Assembly (NCBI GenBank): GCA_030651305.1
Contig: JAUSCI010000075.1
Location: 21,547 to 85,546, forward strand
Length of the DNA stretch: 64,000 bases
Direction of reading: 5' to 3'
Source: Sulfuritalea sp.
GTDB taxonomy: Bacteria; Pseudomonadota; Gammaproteobacteria; Burkholderiales; Rhodocyclaceae
This document shows, in pieces, positions 24,709 through 31,895 of the stretch. The translations under genes and the position numbers were made by a program. Within the stretch, counting starts at the first letter, position 1. Every line of letters starts with the position of its first letter. The notes under the pieces were generated by a model. It saw nothing but the letters and a program-made list of their open reading frames with translations, was not told the DNA's origin and did not search any database.

Positions 24709-24963
24709 ATGAATACTTGGCCCGTGCAAGACGCCAAAGCCCGTTTCAGCGAACTGCTGGATGCCTGCGTCAGCGAAGGTCCGCAGGTCGTTACGCGGCG
24801 CGGTTCGGAAACGGCCGTGCTGATTCCCATCGCGGAATGGAAACGGCTGCGCGACGCGGCGCGCCCGTCGCTGAAGGAACTGCTGCTGTCCGCCTCCACT
24901 CGAGCGAATCTGGCGCTGCCGGCGCGCGGCAAGGCAAAGCGTCGCGCCCCGCCCGCGCTTTGA
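24709..24963 (+). CDS. Phd/YefM-type antitoxin
   Basis: An 84-aa antitoxin. The N-terminal Phd fold is clear (WPVQDAKARFSELLDACVSE, then VTRRGSETAVLIPIAEWKRL); the C-terminal 30 residues are basic and disordered-looking and would wrap the toxin. ATG 24709 has GGAG 8 bases upstream. It lies 7 bases before vapC and just downstream of a palindrome that is probably its own operator. Confidence 0.9.
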   Translation: MNTWPVQDAKARFSELLDACVSEGPQVVTRRGSETAVLIPIAEWKRLRDAARPSLKELLLSASTRANLALPARGKAKRRAPPAL

Positions 24964-24970
24964 CGTTGCG

Positions 24971-25372
24971 ATGTATCTGCTCGACACCAACGTCGTTTCG
25001 GAATTGCGCAAGCCGCGCCCGCAGGCGGCCGTGATTTCCTGGCTGGAAGGCATCGACGACTCCGATCTGCACATTTCCGTGGTCACCTTGGGCGAGATCC
25101 AGACCGGCATCGAAATCACGCGCGAGCAGGATGCGGCCAAGGCGGCCGAGATCGAAGCATGGGCGGACCAGGTCGCCGCCGCCTACAACGTGCTGCCGAT
25201 GGATGCCGTGACGTTTCGGCAGTGGGCGAAGCTGATGCACCGCCAATCGGATACCGTGTATGAATATGCGATGATCGCGGCCACTGCGATGGTGCATAAG
25301 CTGACCGTGGTGACGCGAAACGTAGGCGACTTCAAGCGCTTCAACGTGCCCGTGTTGAATCCGTTTCGCTAG
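24971..25372 (+). CDS. vapC: VapC-type PIN-domain toxin with an altered acidic site
   Basis: A 133-aa PIN-domain ribonuclease toxin of the FitB/VapC type. Visible acidic residues are D5 (LLDTNVVSE), E42 (LGEIQTG) and D120 (TRNVGDF). The family normally has Asp just before the LIAATA helix; here the segment is YEYAMIAATA, with Tyr 99 at that place and Glu 98 beside it. One base change (GAT to TAT) would explain it, so activity may be reduced or lost. It follows the Phd antitoxin by 7 bases. Confidence 0.88.
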   Translation: MYLLDTNVVSELRKPRPQAAVISWLEGIDDSDLHISVVTLGEIQTGIEITREQDAAKAAEIEAWADQVAAAYNVLPMDAVTFRQWAKLMHRQSDTVYEYAMIAATAMVHKLTVVTRNVGDFKRFNVPVLNPFR

Positions 25373-25378
25373 GCACAG

Positions 25379-25478
25379 CCCCCGGCCGTCACCGGCAGGC
25401 CCGTGGCTCCGTCAGGTTTTTGATTCCTCCGCCCCGGGCCTGCCGGCGTCGGCCTGAGCGCCGTGTCGCCAGCGCCGA
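25379..25478. repeat. ~100-bp hairpin repeat, copy 2 (downstream of vapC)
   Basis: Starts 7 bases past the vapC stop. The stem arms CCGGCAGGCCCG and CGGGCCTGCCGG are perfectly complementary here. The loop and the terminal GCCGTGTCGCCAGCGCCGA match copy 1. Confidence 0.8.
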
Positions 25479-25606
25479 TTTTTCCACGGACGATCGGAGT
25501 CGACTTCAGCCCAGCTGATCTGATTCGGACTGGCTCATCCAGTGAGCTTTCGCAAGCGTAGATTGCAATCGGTGGTGACGATTCGGCATTTCTATGGAGG
25601 CGAACA

Positions 25607-25768
25607 ATGATCAGCTTTCTGAAGGGAGCAATGTGGGGATTTATCATCGTCGCGGTGATACTGTCGTCCATCGGCGGCTTATGGTGGCTTTTCCCGGCAG
25701 CCGTTTTATTCGGCTGGGTGGTCGACCGTGTGGCAAGGTTGATTTTTCAAGGGGATAAACAGCAATGA
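25607..25768 (+). CDS. 53-aa membrane protein, first gene of an unknown operon
   Basis: A short ORF with a strong GGAGG ribosome site 6 bases before its ATG. It encodes a hydrophobic protein with two segments (MWGFIIVAVILSSIGGLWWL; FPAAVLFGWVVDRVARLIF) and a charged tail. Its stop overlaps the ATG of the DUF6884 gene (ATGA), so the two are probably coupled. No homologue is recognised. Good start, coding-like composition and overlap argue that it is real. Confidence 0.65.
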   Translation: MISFLKGAMWGFIIVAVILSSIGGLWWLFPAAVLFGWVVDRVARLIFQGDKQQ

Positions 25769-26175
25769 AGACGATTGTTCTGATTTCCTGCGTGAGCAAG
25801 AAACTGGCACATGCGGCCAGGGCGAGAGACATCTATGTCAGCCCTTTGTTCCGGCTCAACCTCGCGTACGCCGAATCGTTGAAGCCGGACGCGATCTACG
25901 TGCTATCCGCAAAGCACGGCCTTCTGGCGCTGGAAGATCAGATCGAACCCTACGAACTTACGCTCAACACCATGGGAATCGGGCAGATCAGAGCATGGGC
26001 CAGCGGCGTGGTGTCGCAGCTTGCAGCGGTGGCCGACCTGAAGCGCGACCGTTTCGTGTTTCTGGCCGGTGACAAGTACCGGAAGTTTCTGGTTCCCCAC
26101 ATGGTTCATTCCGAGGTGCCGATGCAGGGCCTTACCATCGGTCGGCAACTTCAGTTTCTCAGCCAGCGGACATGA
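25765..26175 (+). CDS. DUF6884 (YaaA-like) protein
   Basis: A 136-aa cytosolic protein matching my memory of DUF6884: VLISCVSKKL at residues 5-14, ARDIYVSPLFRLNLAYAES, LSAKHGLLALEDQIEPYELT at about 47-66, and a C-terminal FLAGDKYRKFLVP. The SAKHGLL and PY motifs recall the YaaA fold, some members of which bind DNA. The cellular role is unknown. It overlaps both neighbours by four bases (ATGA), so the three genes form one tight operon. Confidence 0.75.
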   Translation: MKTIVLISCVSKKLAHAARARDIYVSPLFRLNLAYAESLKPDAIYVLSAKHGLLALEDQIEPYELTLNTMGIGQIRAWASGVVSQLAAVADLKRDRFVFLAGDKYRKFLVPHMVHSEVPMQGLTIGRQLQFLSQRT

Positions 26176-26807
26176 GCGACATCTGCGCCCAGTTGCATCA
26201 AGCCTTGCGGGTACCGGAGCGGCATCGATTCCCCTTCGACACCAAACGGATTCCATCGAATGGACTTTACGTGTTGTTCGAGAAGGGCGAGACGGGCCAC
26301 GGCGGTGATCGGATCGTGCGCATAGGCACGCACACTGGCGAAGCGCAACTGCGATCCCGACTCAAGCAGCACTTCATCACGCCCAGCAAGGACCGCAGCA
26401 TCTTCCGCAAAAATATCGGTCGCGCCCTGCTGAACCGCAATCACGACCCGTTCATTCGCGAATGGGAATTCGACCTGACTACAAGGAAGGCAAAGGACGA
26501 GTTGGGGCCGCTGGTTGATTTCAGGAAGCAGGCCGAAGTGGAACGGCAGGTATCGGCCTATATCCGGGAACGATTCGAGTTCGTGGTGATAGGTGAAGCC
26601 GAGAAATCTTCTCGCATGAACCTTGAGGCGAAGATGGTTTCAACAGTGTCGGTTTGCCGCGATTGTGGGGCCTCGGCGGGATGGCTTGGCTTGTCGTCGC
26701 CCAAGGACAAGATTCGCGCGAGCGGCCTCTGGCAGGTAAATGAACTCTACGGTGAAGGGCTTTCCGCGTCGGAGCTGGCAAGAATCCTGGCCAAGGTCAA
26801 TAACTGA
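26172..26807 (+). CDS. GIY-YIG nuclease-like protein
   Basis: A 211-aa protein whose first 90 residues look like a GIY-YIG domain: SNGLYVLFEKGE (GIY position, residues 31-33), RIVRIGTHTG (YIG position, 50-52), then RSRLKQHFI with the usual Arg, and FRKNIGRALLN. A C-terminal zinc-finger-like pair (VCRDCGASAGWLGL) and a helical tail follow. It could cut DNA in a defence or repair role. It is encoded by the last gene of a three-gene operon with a small membrane protein and a DUF6884 protein. Function is inferred from motifs only. Confidence 0.65.
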   Translation: MSDICAQLHQALRVPERHRFPFDTKRIPSNGLYVLFEKGETGHGGDRIVRIGTHTGEAQLRSRLKQHFITPSKDRSIFRKNIGRALLNRNHDPFIREWEFDLTTRKAKDELGPLVDFRKQAEVERQVSAYIRERFEFVVIGEAEKSSRMNLEAKMVSTVSVCRDCGASAGWLGLSSPKDKIRASGLWQVNELYGEGLSASELARILAKVNN

Positions 26808-26880
26808 TCCAGATGGAGGCCAATCGATTTCCGAAGCGGCATTGAGGTCGACTGGTGGTGATTACCAGGGCGGCCTGATC

Positions 26881-26904
26881 GCCGTACCGCCAGCGCCGAC
26901 TTTC
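26881..26904 (-). repeat. Dispersed AGTCGGCGCTGGCG repeat copy
   Basis: GCCGTACCGCCAGCGCCGAC followed by TTTC, about 75 bases after the GIY-YIG gene. It has the same orientation as the copies at 24597 and 25460. Confidence 0.65.
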
Positions 26905-27046
26905 TTGCGGATCTATACCGCGCCAATTGAATTCGACGCCGACCCCTAATCGATTGATGTTGAATCCGTTTCGATGAATGCAATCTGTCGCGCTCAAAAT
27001 CAACGCTGAGATTTCCGAAGGAAGAATACCGACGCGACGTAGCATG

Positions 27047-27118
27047 TCAGGCGGTCAGAAAGTCAAATCACTCTGACCCTTTGGTTCAGGCGGGCAGAAA
27101 GTGAAATTACTCTGACCC
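27047..27118. repeat. Two 33-bp direct repeats, REP/RAYT-like
   Basis: Copies at 27047-27079 and 27086-27118, both starting TCAGGCGG and ending CTCTGACCC. They may be footprints of a REP-associated transposase unit. Confidence 0.7.
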
Positions 27119-27172
27119 CAATGACAATTCATTTGATTCACTAGCGTGAAGCAGACTCGTATAGTTACGCGT

Positions 27173-28447
27173 ATGAAGTTTTCAATTGATGTTCACGACA
27201 CAGAAGTATCACAGTTGCTGACGAGCTTGATTCAGATAACCGGAATTGAGCCGTGGAGCCGTCGTTTTGAATGGCTTCATCGTGAATTCGCCGAAAACCC
27301 GTTTATGGAAGAGTGGCTTCGGGAACGGTGCTCTATTGAGTGGACTTTCAATGAGGTGCTTTGTAGCCAACCCTTGACCCCGCAGTCGCCATTTCGAGTC
27401 GAAAACATGGCGCAGTACGAGTTGGTGGCATTTGCAGCAGGCGTAGTACGTATATACGAGCGTCTCAGCGCGGTTGGGAAGCACAGACTCCGCGGAATGT
27501 TGTTAGACGGAATAAAGGAGGACAAGGGACTCCTGTCAATTCAGCATGAGGTCTCGACCGCAGTCCACCTCATGTGCCGCGGATTTGATGTCGAATTCCA
27601 CGACTTGGAGCAGGGCGGTGGATTTGACTTCGTAGCTCGAAAGGATAGTGTCGAGATCGAAATTGAATGCAAGATGTTTTCAGCAGACTTGGGTAGGAAA
27701 ATCCATCGTCGACGTATGGCTGTACTCTTTCGAGAATTAGCCAGCACACTCGCTCAGATATATCGATCGGCGTCTACGGGCCTGATCGTACGAATAATAA
27801 TTCCGGATCGTTTGACGCCTTCTCCTGAGCAACATCAGGAAATAGATCAGGCGCTTCGGTTTGGCATACTTGGTGGTAAAGCAGTTACGCGGACAGAGTC
27901 CATTGAAGTTCAGGTGTCGAACTTCTCAATCGAGAGCAGTTCTTTCAGTAAGAGTCCCCAACAGCTTTCTCAGAGAGAGATACAAGACTTCGTTTCCGGG
28001 TACACCGGTCGCTCGAACTCAAACCTAATGATCCAATTTTCTCCGGGTCAGCGCGCTGTCGTTCTGTCTCTCGAAAGCCGAAAATCAGACGAAGTACTCA
28101 ACGGAATGCACCGTCAGTTGCGGGAGGCAGCAAAGGGGCAGTTCACCAAGACTCGTCCGGCAATTCTCGCTGTTCAACTTCACGACCTTACAGTAGAACA
28201 ATTCGCCGATCTCGCGCAATCGGACAGCCCATGGAGAGGAAATGCCACAGGGTTACAGTTGATGACCTCTGATTTTCTACAAAGCCCTTCGAGAGCGCAC
28301 ATCCACAGCGTAGCCTACCGCTCGCATGGTTTGCTCACTGACAATCAAGCTGAAGGTCAGAAGCGAGTAGAAGGACTTTCTTATCAGATCGGGAATGGCT
28401 ATCACCCGCTGTACAAAGACCCAAAGTATTCGGTTTTCGGCATCTAG
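27173..28447 (+). CDS. Large hypothetical protein with a PD-(D/E)XK-like nuclease motif
   Basis: A 424-aa soluble protein (433 aa if GTG 27146 is used). A restriction-nuclease-like core is visible: the helix QHEVSTAVHLMCRGFDVEF, then GGGFDFVARK (D152) and EIEIECK (E165, K167), giving D...ExK spacing typical of PD-(D/E)XK enzymes. The N-terminal 120 and C-terminal 220 residues match nothing I know. The region is AT-richer than its surroundings, suggesting transfer. It stands alone, with no modification enzyme nearby. No clear ribosome site supports either start. Confidence 0.68.
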   Translation: MKFSIDVHDTEVSQLLTSLIQITGIEPWSRRFEWLHREFAENPFMEEWLRERCSIEWTFNEVLCSQPLTPQSPFRVENMAQYELVAFAAGVVRIYERLSAVGKHRLRGMLLDGIKEDKGLLSIQHEVSTAVHLMCRGFDVEFHDLEQGGGFDFVARKDSVEIEIECKMFSADLGRKIHRRRMAVLFRELASTLAQIYRSASTGLIVRIIIPDRLTPSPEQHQEIDQALRFGILGGKAVTRTESIEVQVSNFSIESSSFSKSPQQLSQREIQDFVSGYTGRSNSNLMIQFSPGQRAVVLSLESRKSDEVLNGMHRQLREAAKGQFTKTRPAILAVQLHDLTVEQFADLAQSDSPWRGNATGLQLMTSDFLQSPSRAHIHSVAYRSHGLLTDNQAEGQKRVEGLSYQIGNGYHPLYKDPKYSVFGI

Positions 28448-28494
28448 GTTGTACCGATTCGTCGACGGTTCTGGATCAAGCGTCGAATGACGGA

Positions 28495-28870
28495 CTAACC
28501 TAAATTCGCCACCCCACTAACCACATGCCCTGTCGGCACCAGCCTTGACGCCGGCTCGCAGTGCCGGGTCTGGTCGTCGAAGAAGAAGTCGGGTTCGAAT
28601 TCGCGCAGGAAGTGACTTTTCTGCAGACCGCCGAGAAACATGGCTTCGTCGACCTCGACCTTCCATTCCATCAGGGTGCGGATCGCGCGTTCATGCGCGG
28701 GGGCGCTGCGCGCGGTGACCAGCGCGGTGCGGACTTTCATTTTGCATCCGGCGCTGTCGGCGCGCAGGCGGTGCAGGGCGTCGAGCAGGGGCAGGAAGGG
28801 GCCGGGAGGCAGCGGCTTGAGTGCCTGGCGTTCCTCGTGGTCCTGGAAGGCGGCGAGGCCCTGTTCCTGA
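28495..28870 (-). pseudogene. Truncated 3' copy of the 5'-nucleotidase gene
   Basis: Encodes about 125 residues nearly identical to the C-terminal 40% of the full-length protein at 29513-30415 (GLAAFQDHEERQALKPLPPG to TGHVVSGVAN). The match begins at CAGGAACAGGGC (around 28859-28870), directly beside the DUF2283 gene, and has no N-terminal half or catalytic start. It is a partial duplication of ~370 bp at high identity that brackets the DUF4258/DUF2283 pair together with the intact gene. Confidence 0.85.
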
Positions 28871-28899
28871 AGAATCAAATGGGCCAGGCTCGACTTTAT

Positions 28900-29115
28900 T
28901 CAGGCTGCTTCGAGATGAACGAGTGGCATGTGGTTAATTGCCAACTGGTGGATATCGGCACGTTGCGAGGCATGCTGCACGTCGATCCCAACCAGGGCTC
29001 CTGCCGCGTCGTAGTCCAGTACCACTCCATCCACGACCTCGTCGGAGTCCACCGAAGGCCGCTCGGCCAGGTGGATATAGAGTGAATCGGTCGCCGCGTC
29101 GTAGTTGAGTTTCAT
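28900..29115 (-). CDS. DUF2283 protein, probable antitoxin
   Basis: A 71-aa protein of the DUF2283 type: MKLNYDAATDSLYIHLAERP, then DEVVDGVVLDYDAAGALVGI and DVQHAS. Such small beta proteins often pair with DUF4258 proteins in toxin-antitoxin-like units. Its ATG overlaps the upstream DUF4258 stop (ATGA). It abuts the truncated 5'-nucleotidase copy. Confidence 0.85.
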   Translation of the reverse strand: MKLNYDAATDSLYIHLAERPSVDSDEVVDGVVLDYDAAGALVGIDVQHASQRADIHQLAINHMPLVHLEAA

Positions 29116-29348
29116 GGCTTGAATCTCCTGTCGGGGAATGCATTGTGCAGCGTGACACCATCCGGCAGCGTTACGACACGTAGATGGCGTCCGAGTTCCT
29201 CAATCCAGATCCAGTATCGCACGCGCCCGTCCTCGGGCTGGACTTCGCGTCGTACCGGATTCCGTAGCGCCTCGATACACCATTCCAAACGAATGTAGGG
29301 TCGCTTTTCTATCACATCGTTGCGGAAGTAGTCGGTCATCGGCTGCAT
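29112..29348 (-). CDS. DUF4258-like protein, probable toxin partner
   Basis: A 78-aa protein resembling DUF4258 / RelE-like small toxins: RLEWCIEALRNPVRREVQPE, GRVRYWIWIEELGRHLRVVT and HNAFPDRRF. ATG 29348 or 29339 could be the start; neither has a strong ribosome site. The gene is coupled to the DUF2283 gene. The pair sits between two copies of 5'-nucleotidase sequence, and a dispersed repeat copy lies just upstream. Toxin activity is presumed from the family pairing. Confidence 0.78.
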   Translation of the reverse strand: MQPMTDYFRNDVIEKRPYIRLEWCIEALRNPVRREVQPEDGRVRYWIWIEELGRHLRVVTLPDGVTLHNAFPDRRFKP

Positions 29349-29406
29349 GCAAGCATGTTGCCGGCCATCCCGTGCCACGTCAAGCCAAACGCCGCGACAG
29401 CCAAAC

Positions 29407-29430
29407 GCCGTGCCACCAGCGTCGACTCCC
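29407..29430 (-). repeat. Dispersed repeat copy (diverged)
   Basis: GCCGTGCCACCAGCGTCGAC followed by TCCC, upstream of the DUF4258/DUF2283 pair; two bases differ from the common form. Confidence 0.5.
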
Positions 29431-29512
29431 GCGACTCGCGCTTTTAGCCGGTAGGACTCACCATTAGTGACATAAGGTTGGCTTGAGATAGACCGGCTGA
29501 TCCGTTTGGATG

Positions 29513-30415
29513 CTAAGCAGAATTCGCCACCCCGCTAACCACATGCCCCGTCGGCACCAGCCTCGACGCCGGCTCGCAATGCCTGGTCTGGTCGTCGAAG
29601 AAGAAGTCGGGTTCGAATTCACTGAGGAAGCGTGATTTCTCCAGGCCGCCGAGGAACATCGCCTCGTCGACTTCCACCTTCCATTCCATCAGGGTGCGGA
29701 TCGCGCGTTCGTGTGCGGGGGCGCTGCGCGCGGTGACCAGCGCGGTGCGGACTTTCATTGTTCCGCCGGCGCTGGCGGCGCGCAGGCGGTGCAGGGCTTC
29801 GAGCAGGGGCAGGAAGGGGCCGGGCGGCAGCGGCTTGAGTGCCTGGCGCTCTTCGTGGTCCTGAAAGGCGGCGAGGCCCTGTTCCTGGAACACGCGCTCG
29901 GCCTCGTCGGAAAACAGCACGGCGTCGCCGTCGAAGGCGATGCGCACTTCCAGCGGGTGCTTTTCGGCCTCGGTCAGCGATGCTGCATACACTCGTGCGG
30001 CGGGGAAGCCGGCGTTGAGCGCTTCGCGCACGTCGACTTCGTTGGCGGACAGGAACAGGTTGGCGCCCAGCGGCTTGAGGTAGTGGTAGGGCGGCCGGCC
30101 GCGCGTGAAGACGCCGCGTTCGAGTTCGAGGCCGGCGGCACTGGCGGACTTGAATATGCGCAAGCCCGAGACCGGGTCGTTGCGCGAGAGGATCACTACG
30201 GCCACGCGCTGGCGTTCGGGCGTGTTGAAGGCCAGCAGCTTCTGCACCAGCGGGAAGGCGACGCCGGGCCGCGCCGGCTGGTCCATGCGTTCGAGTTGCA
30301 GGCGCATGTAGGTGGAATCGTCCTGATCTTCGAAGACGCGGTTTTCCTCCTCGAAATCGAACAGCGCGCGCGACGAGAGCGCGACGACGAGCTGGCCTTC
30401 GAGACTGGCGGGCAT
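29513..30415 (-). CDS. 5'-nucleotidase (cytosolic NT5C1-like family)
   Basis: A 300-aa protein of the 5'-nucleotidase family related to the cytosolic type I enzymes. Its N-terminus is QLVVALSSRALFDFEEENRV; the middle has VAVVILSRNDPVSGLRIFKS and FLSANEVDVREALNAGFPAA; later VRIAFDGDAVLFSDEAERVF carries the HAD-like aspartates, and the end has FEPDFFFDDQTRHCEPAS. It would dephosphorylate nucleoside monophosphates. ATG 30415 is preceded by AAGGAAG; an in-frame extension upstream runs through a dispersed repeat. Its 3' part is duplicated at 28495-28870. Confidence 0.87.
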   Translation of the reverse strand: MPASLEGQLVVALSSRALFDFEEENRVFEDQDDSTYMRLQLERMDQPARPGVAFPLVQKLLAFNTPERQRVAVVILSRNDPVSGLRIFKSASAAGLELERGVFTRGRPPYHYLKPLGANLFLSANEVDVREALNAGFPAARVYAASLTEAEKHPLEVRIAFDGDAVLFSDEAERVFQEQGLAAFQDHEERQALKPLPPGPFLPLLEALHRLRAASAGGTMKVRTALVTARSAPAHERAIRTLMEWKVEVDEAMFLGGLEKSRFLSEFEPDFFFDDQTRHCEPASRLVPTGHVVSGVANSA

Positions 30416-30441
30416 CAGGGTCTTCCTTGGGCGTTGCGGTC

Positions 30442-30465
30442 GCCGTGCCGCCAGCGCGGACTTTT
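30442..30465 (-). repeat. Dispersed repeat copy upstream of the 5'-nucleotidase gene
   Basis: GCCGTGCCGCCAGCGCGGAC followed by TTTT lies about 30 bases upstream of the ATG, differing by one base in the core. Confidence 0.55.
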
Positions 30466-30639
30466 GTGGGTAAGCATGATTGGAAACCGATGCCGGCAAG
30501 TATACAGCTAAACACCGCGAATCCTGTGATGACCATGATGTAATTATGGGTTTGACATTTCCGATCAGCGATCTATGCTGACGAAGCCTGCCGCGTCCGC
30601 AGCGGTTGGAGTTCGTTAATAAAACCAGTCAAGGAGACT

Positions 30640-30882
30640 ATGATGAAAAGGTTTATGACGCTGATTGCCATGTTGGCATTTTCGGGTGCTGCGCTGGCCT
30701 TTCACTGCCCGGCCGACATGAAGAAAATCGATGCCGCGCTCGACAAGAAGCCGACGCTTTCCGCCGACCAGATGGCCGAAGTGAAGAAGCTGCGTGCCGA
30801 TGGCGAAGCCTTTCACAAAGCTGGCAAGCATCAGGAGTCGGTGGATACGCTCGCCAAGGCGATGAAGATCCTCGGCGTTTGA
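30640..30882 (+). CDS. Small exported protein
   Basis: An 80-aa protein with a clear signal peptide (MKRFMTLIAMLAFSGAALA) and a short helical mature part containing one cysteine (FHCPADMKKIDAAL) and a TPR-like helix (GEAFHKAGKHQESVDTLAKA). I recall similar small periplasmic helical proteins in related bacteria but no function. AAGGAG precedes the double ATG; the second ATG (30643) has the better spacing. It is transcribed alone. Confidence 0.72.
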   Translation: MMKRFMTLIAMLAFSGAALAFHCPADMKKIDAALDKKPTLSADQMAEVKKLRADGEAFHKAGKHQESVDTLAKAMKILGV

Positions 30883-31014
30883 GCCGTTGAGCAGGGCGCC
30901 GCGTTCCGTGTGGTCCTGGAAAGCGGCGAGGCCCTCATTGCGGTACCCGCGCCGGGCGTTGGCGGCAAGCGCCGCTTCGGTGGAGATGACCATGCGCCGG
31001 CCCAAGACGCTCTC

Positions 31015-31842
31015 GTGACCGGCCGCGACTTCGCCCTGTTCGCGGTGGCCGCGCTGCTCGCGTCGTGTTCCGCCACGATGCCCGATTTGCCCCCGGCGCC
31101 GTCACCGGTCGTGGTCGCGCAACTGGCGCCGGGCGGCAAGCTGCGCGCCGCCATCAACTTCGGCAACCCACTGCTGGCGACGCGCGATGCAAGCACGGGC
31201 GAGCCGCGCGGCGTCTCGGTCGATCTGGCGCGCGAGCTGGCGCGGCGGCTGGGCGTGCGCGTCGAGCCGGTGATCTACACGGCGGCGGGCAAGGTGGTCG
31301 AGGGCATCAAGGCCGGCGCCTGGGATGTCGGCTTCTTTGCCATCGATCCGGTGCGCGCGGCGGATACCGATTTCAGCGCGGCCTATCTGGTGATCGAGGG
31401 CGCCTACGTGGTGCCGCAGGATTCGACCATCCACCGCAACGAGGACGTCGACCGCGCGGGCGTGCGCGTGGTGGTCGGGCGCGGCAGCGCCTATGACCTT
31501 TATCTCAGCCGCGAATTGAAGCAGGCGAAGCTGCTGCGCGCAACGACATCGCAGGCGGTCACCGACATGATGGTGGCGGAGAAGGTCGAGGTGGCGGCGG
31601 GGGTCAAGCAGCAGATGCAGGCCGACGCCCGGCGCGTGCCCGGCTTGCGCCTGCTCGACGGGCGCTTCATGGAAATCAACCAGGCGATGGCGGTGCCGAA
31701 GGGCCGCGCGGCGGGTGCGGCCTACGTGGCGAAATTCGTCGAGGAGATGAAGGCCTCGGGCTTCATTGCCGATGCGCTCAAGCGCCACGGCATCGAGGGC
31801 GCCATGGCGGCAAACCCGGTAGCGGGGCTAGCGCGCCAATGA
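31015..31842 (+). CDS. Periplasmic solute-binding protein (family 3), lipoprotein-like
   Basis: A 275-aa amino-acid-type binding protein. The N-terminal export segment LFAVAALLASCSAT has a lipobox (LLASC). The mature part has LRAAINFGNPLLATRD, then GVSVDLARELARRLGVRVEP and AGAWDVGFFAIDPVRAADTD, typical of family 3. The ligand is unknown and no permease is adjacent. The frame starts at GTG 31015; a better-placed ATG at 30991 with GGAG upstream is out of frame and stops after eight codons, so a small N-terminal frameshift is possible. Just upstream lies a scrap of 5'-nucleotidase-like sequence. Confidence 0.82.
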   Translation: MTGRDFALFAVAALLASCSATMPDLPPAPSPVVVAQLAPGGKLRAAINFGNPLLATRDASTGEPRGVSVDLARELARRLGVRVEPVIYTAAGKVVEGIKAGAWDVGFFAIDPVRAADTDFSAAYLVIEGAYVVPQDSTIHRNEDVDRAGVRVVVGRGSAYDLYLSRELKQAKLLRATTSQAVTDMMVAEKVEVAAGVKQQMQADARRVPGLRLLDGRFMEINQAMAVPKGRAAGAAYVAKFVEEMKASGFIADALKRHGIEGAMAANPVAGLARQ

Positions 31843-31895
31843 AACGGGGCGACGCCTTGCCCGCGTTGCCCCAAGAAGGTTTATGCGGCCCTGGC

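Larger units (their letters stand above)
26808..27145. other. Intergenic region with dispersed repeat and tandem REP-like repeats
   Basis: This 338-bp gap encodes no convincing gene. It holds a dispersed repeat copy at 26881-26904 and, at 27047-27118, two 33-bp direct repeats differing at three positions. Their ends (CTCTGACCC, or GGGTCAGAG on the other strand) look like the sequences that flank RAYT-type transposase genes, but no transposase is present. Confidence 0.6.

Noticed and set aside
26959..26973. 15-bp identity to the 3' end of vapC (GTTGAATCCGTTTCG)
   Set aside because: A match this short is expected by chance in a 64-kb comparison, and no other toxin sequence lies beside it.
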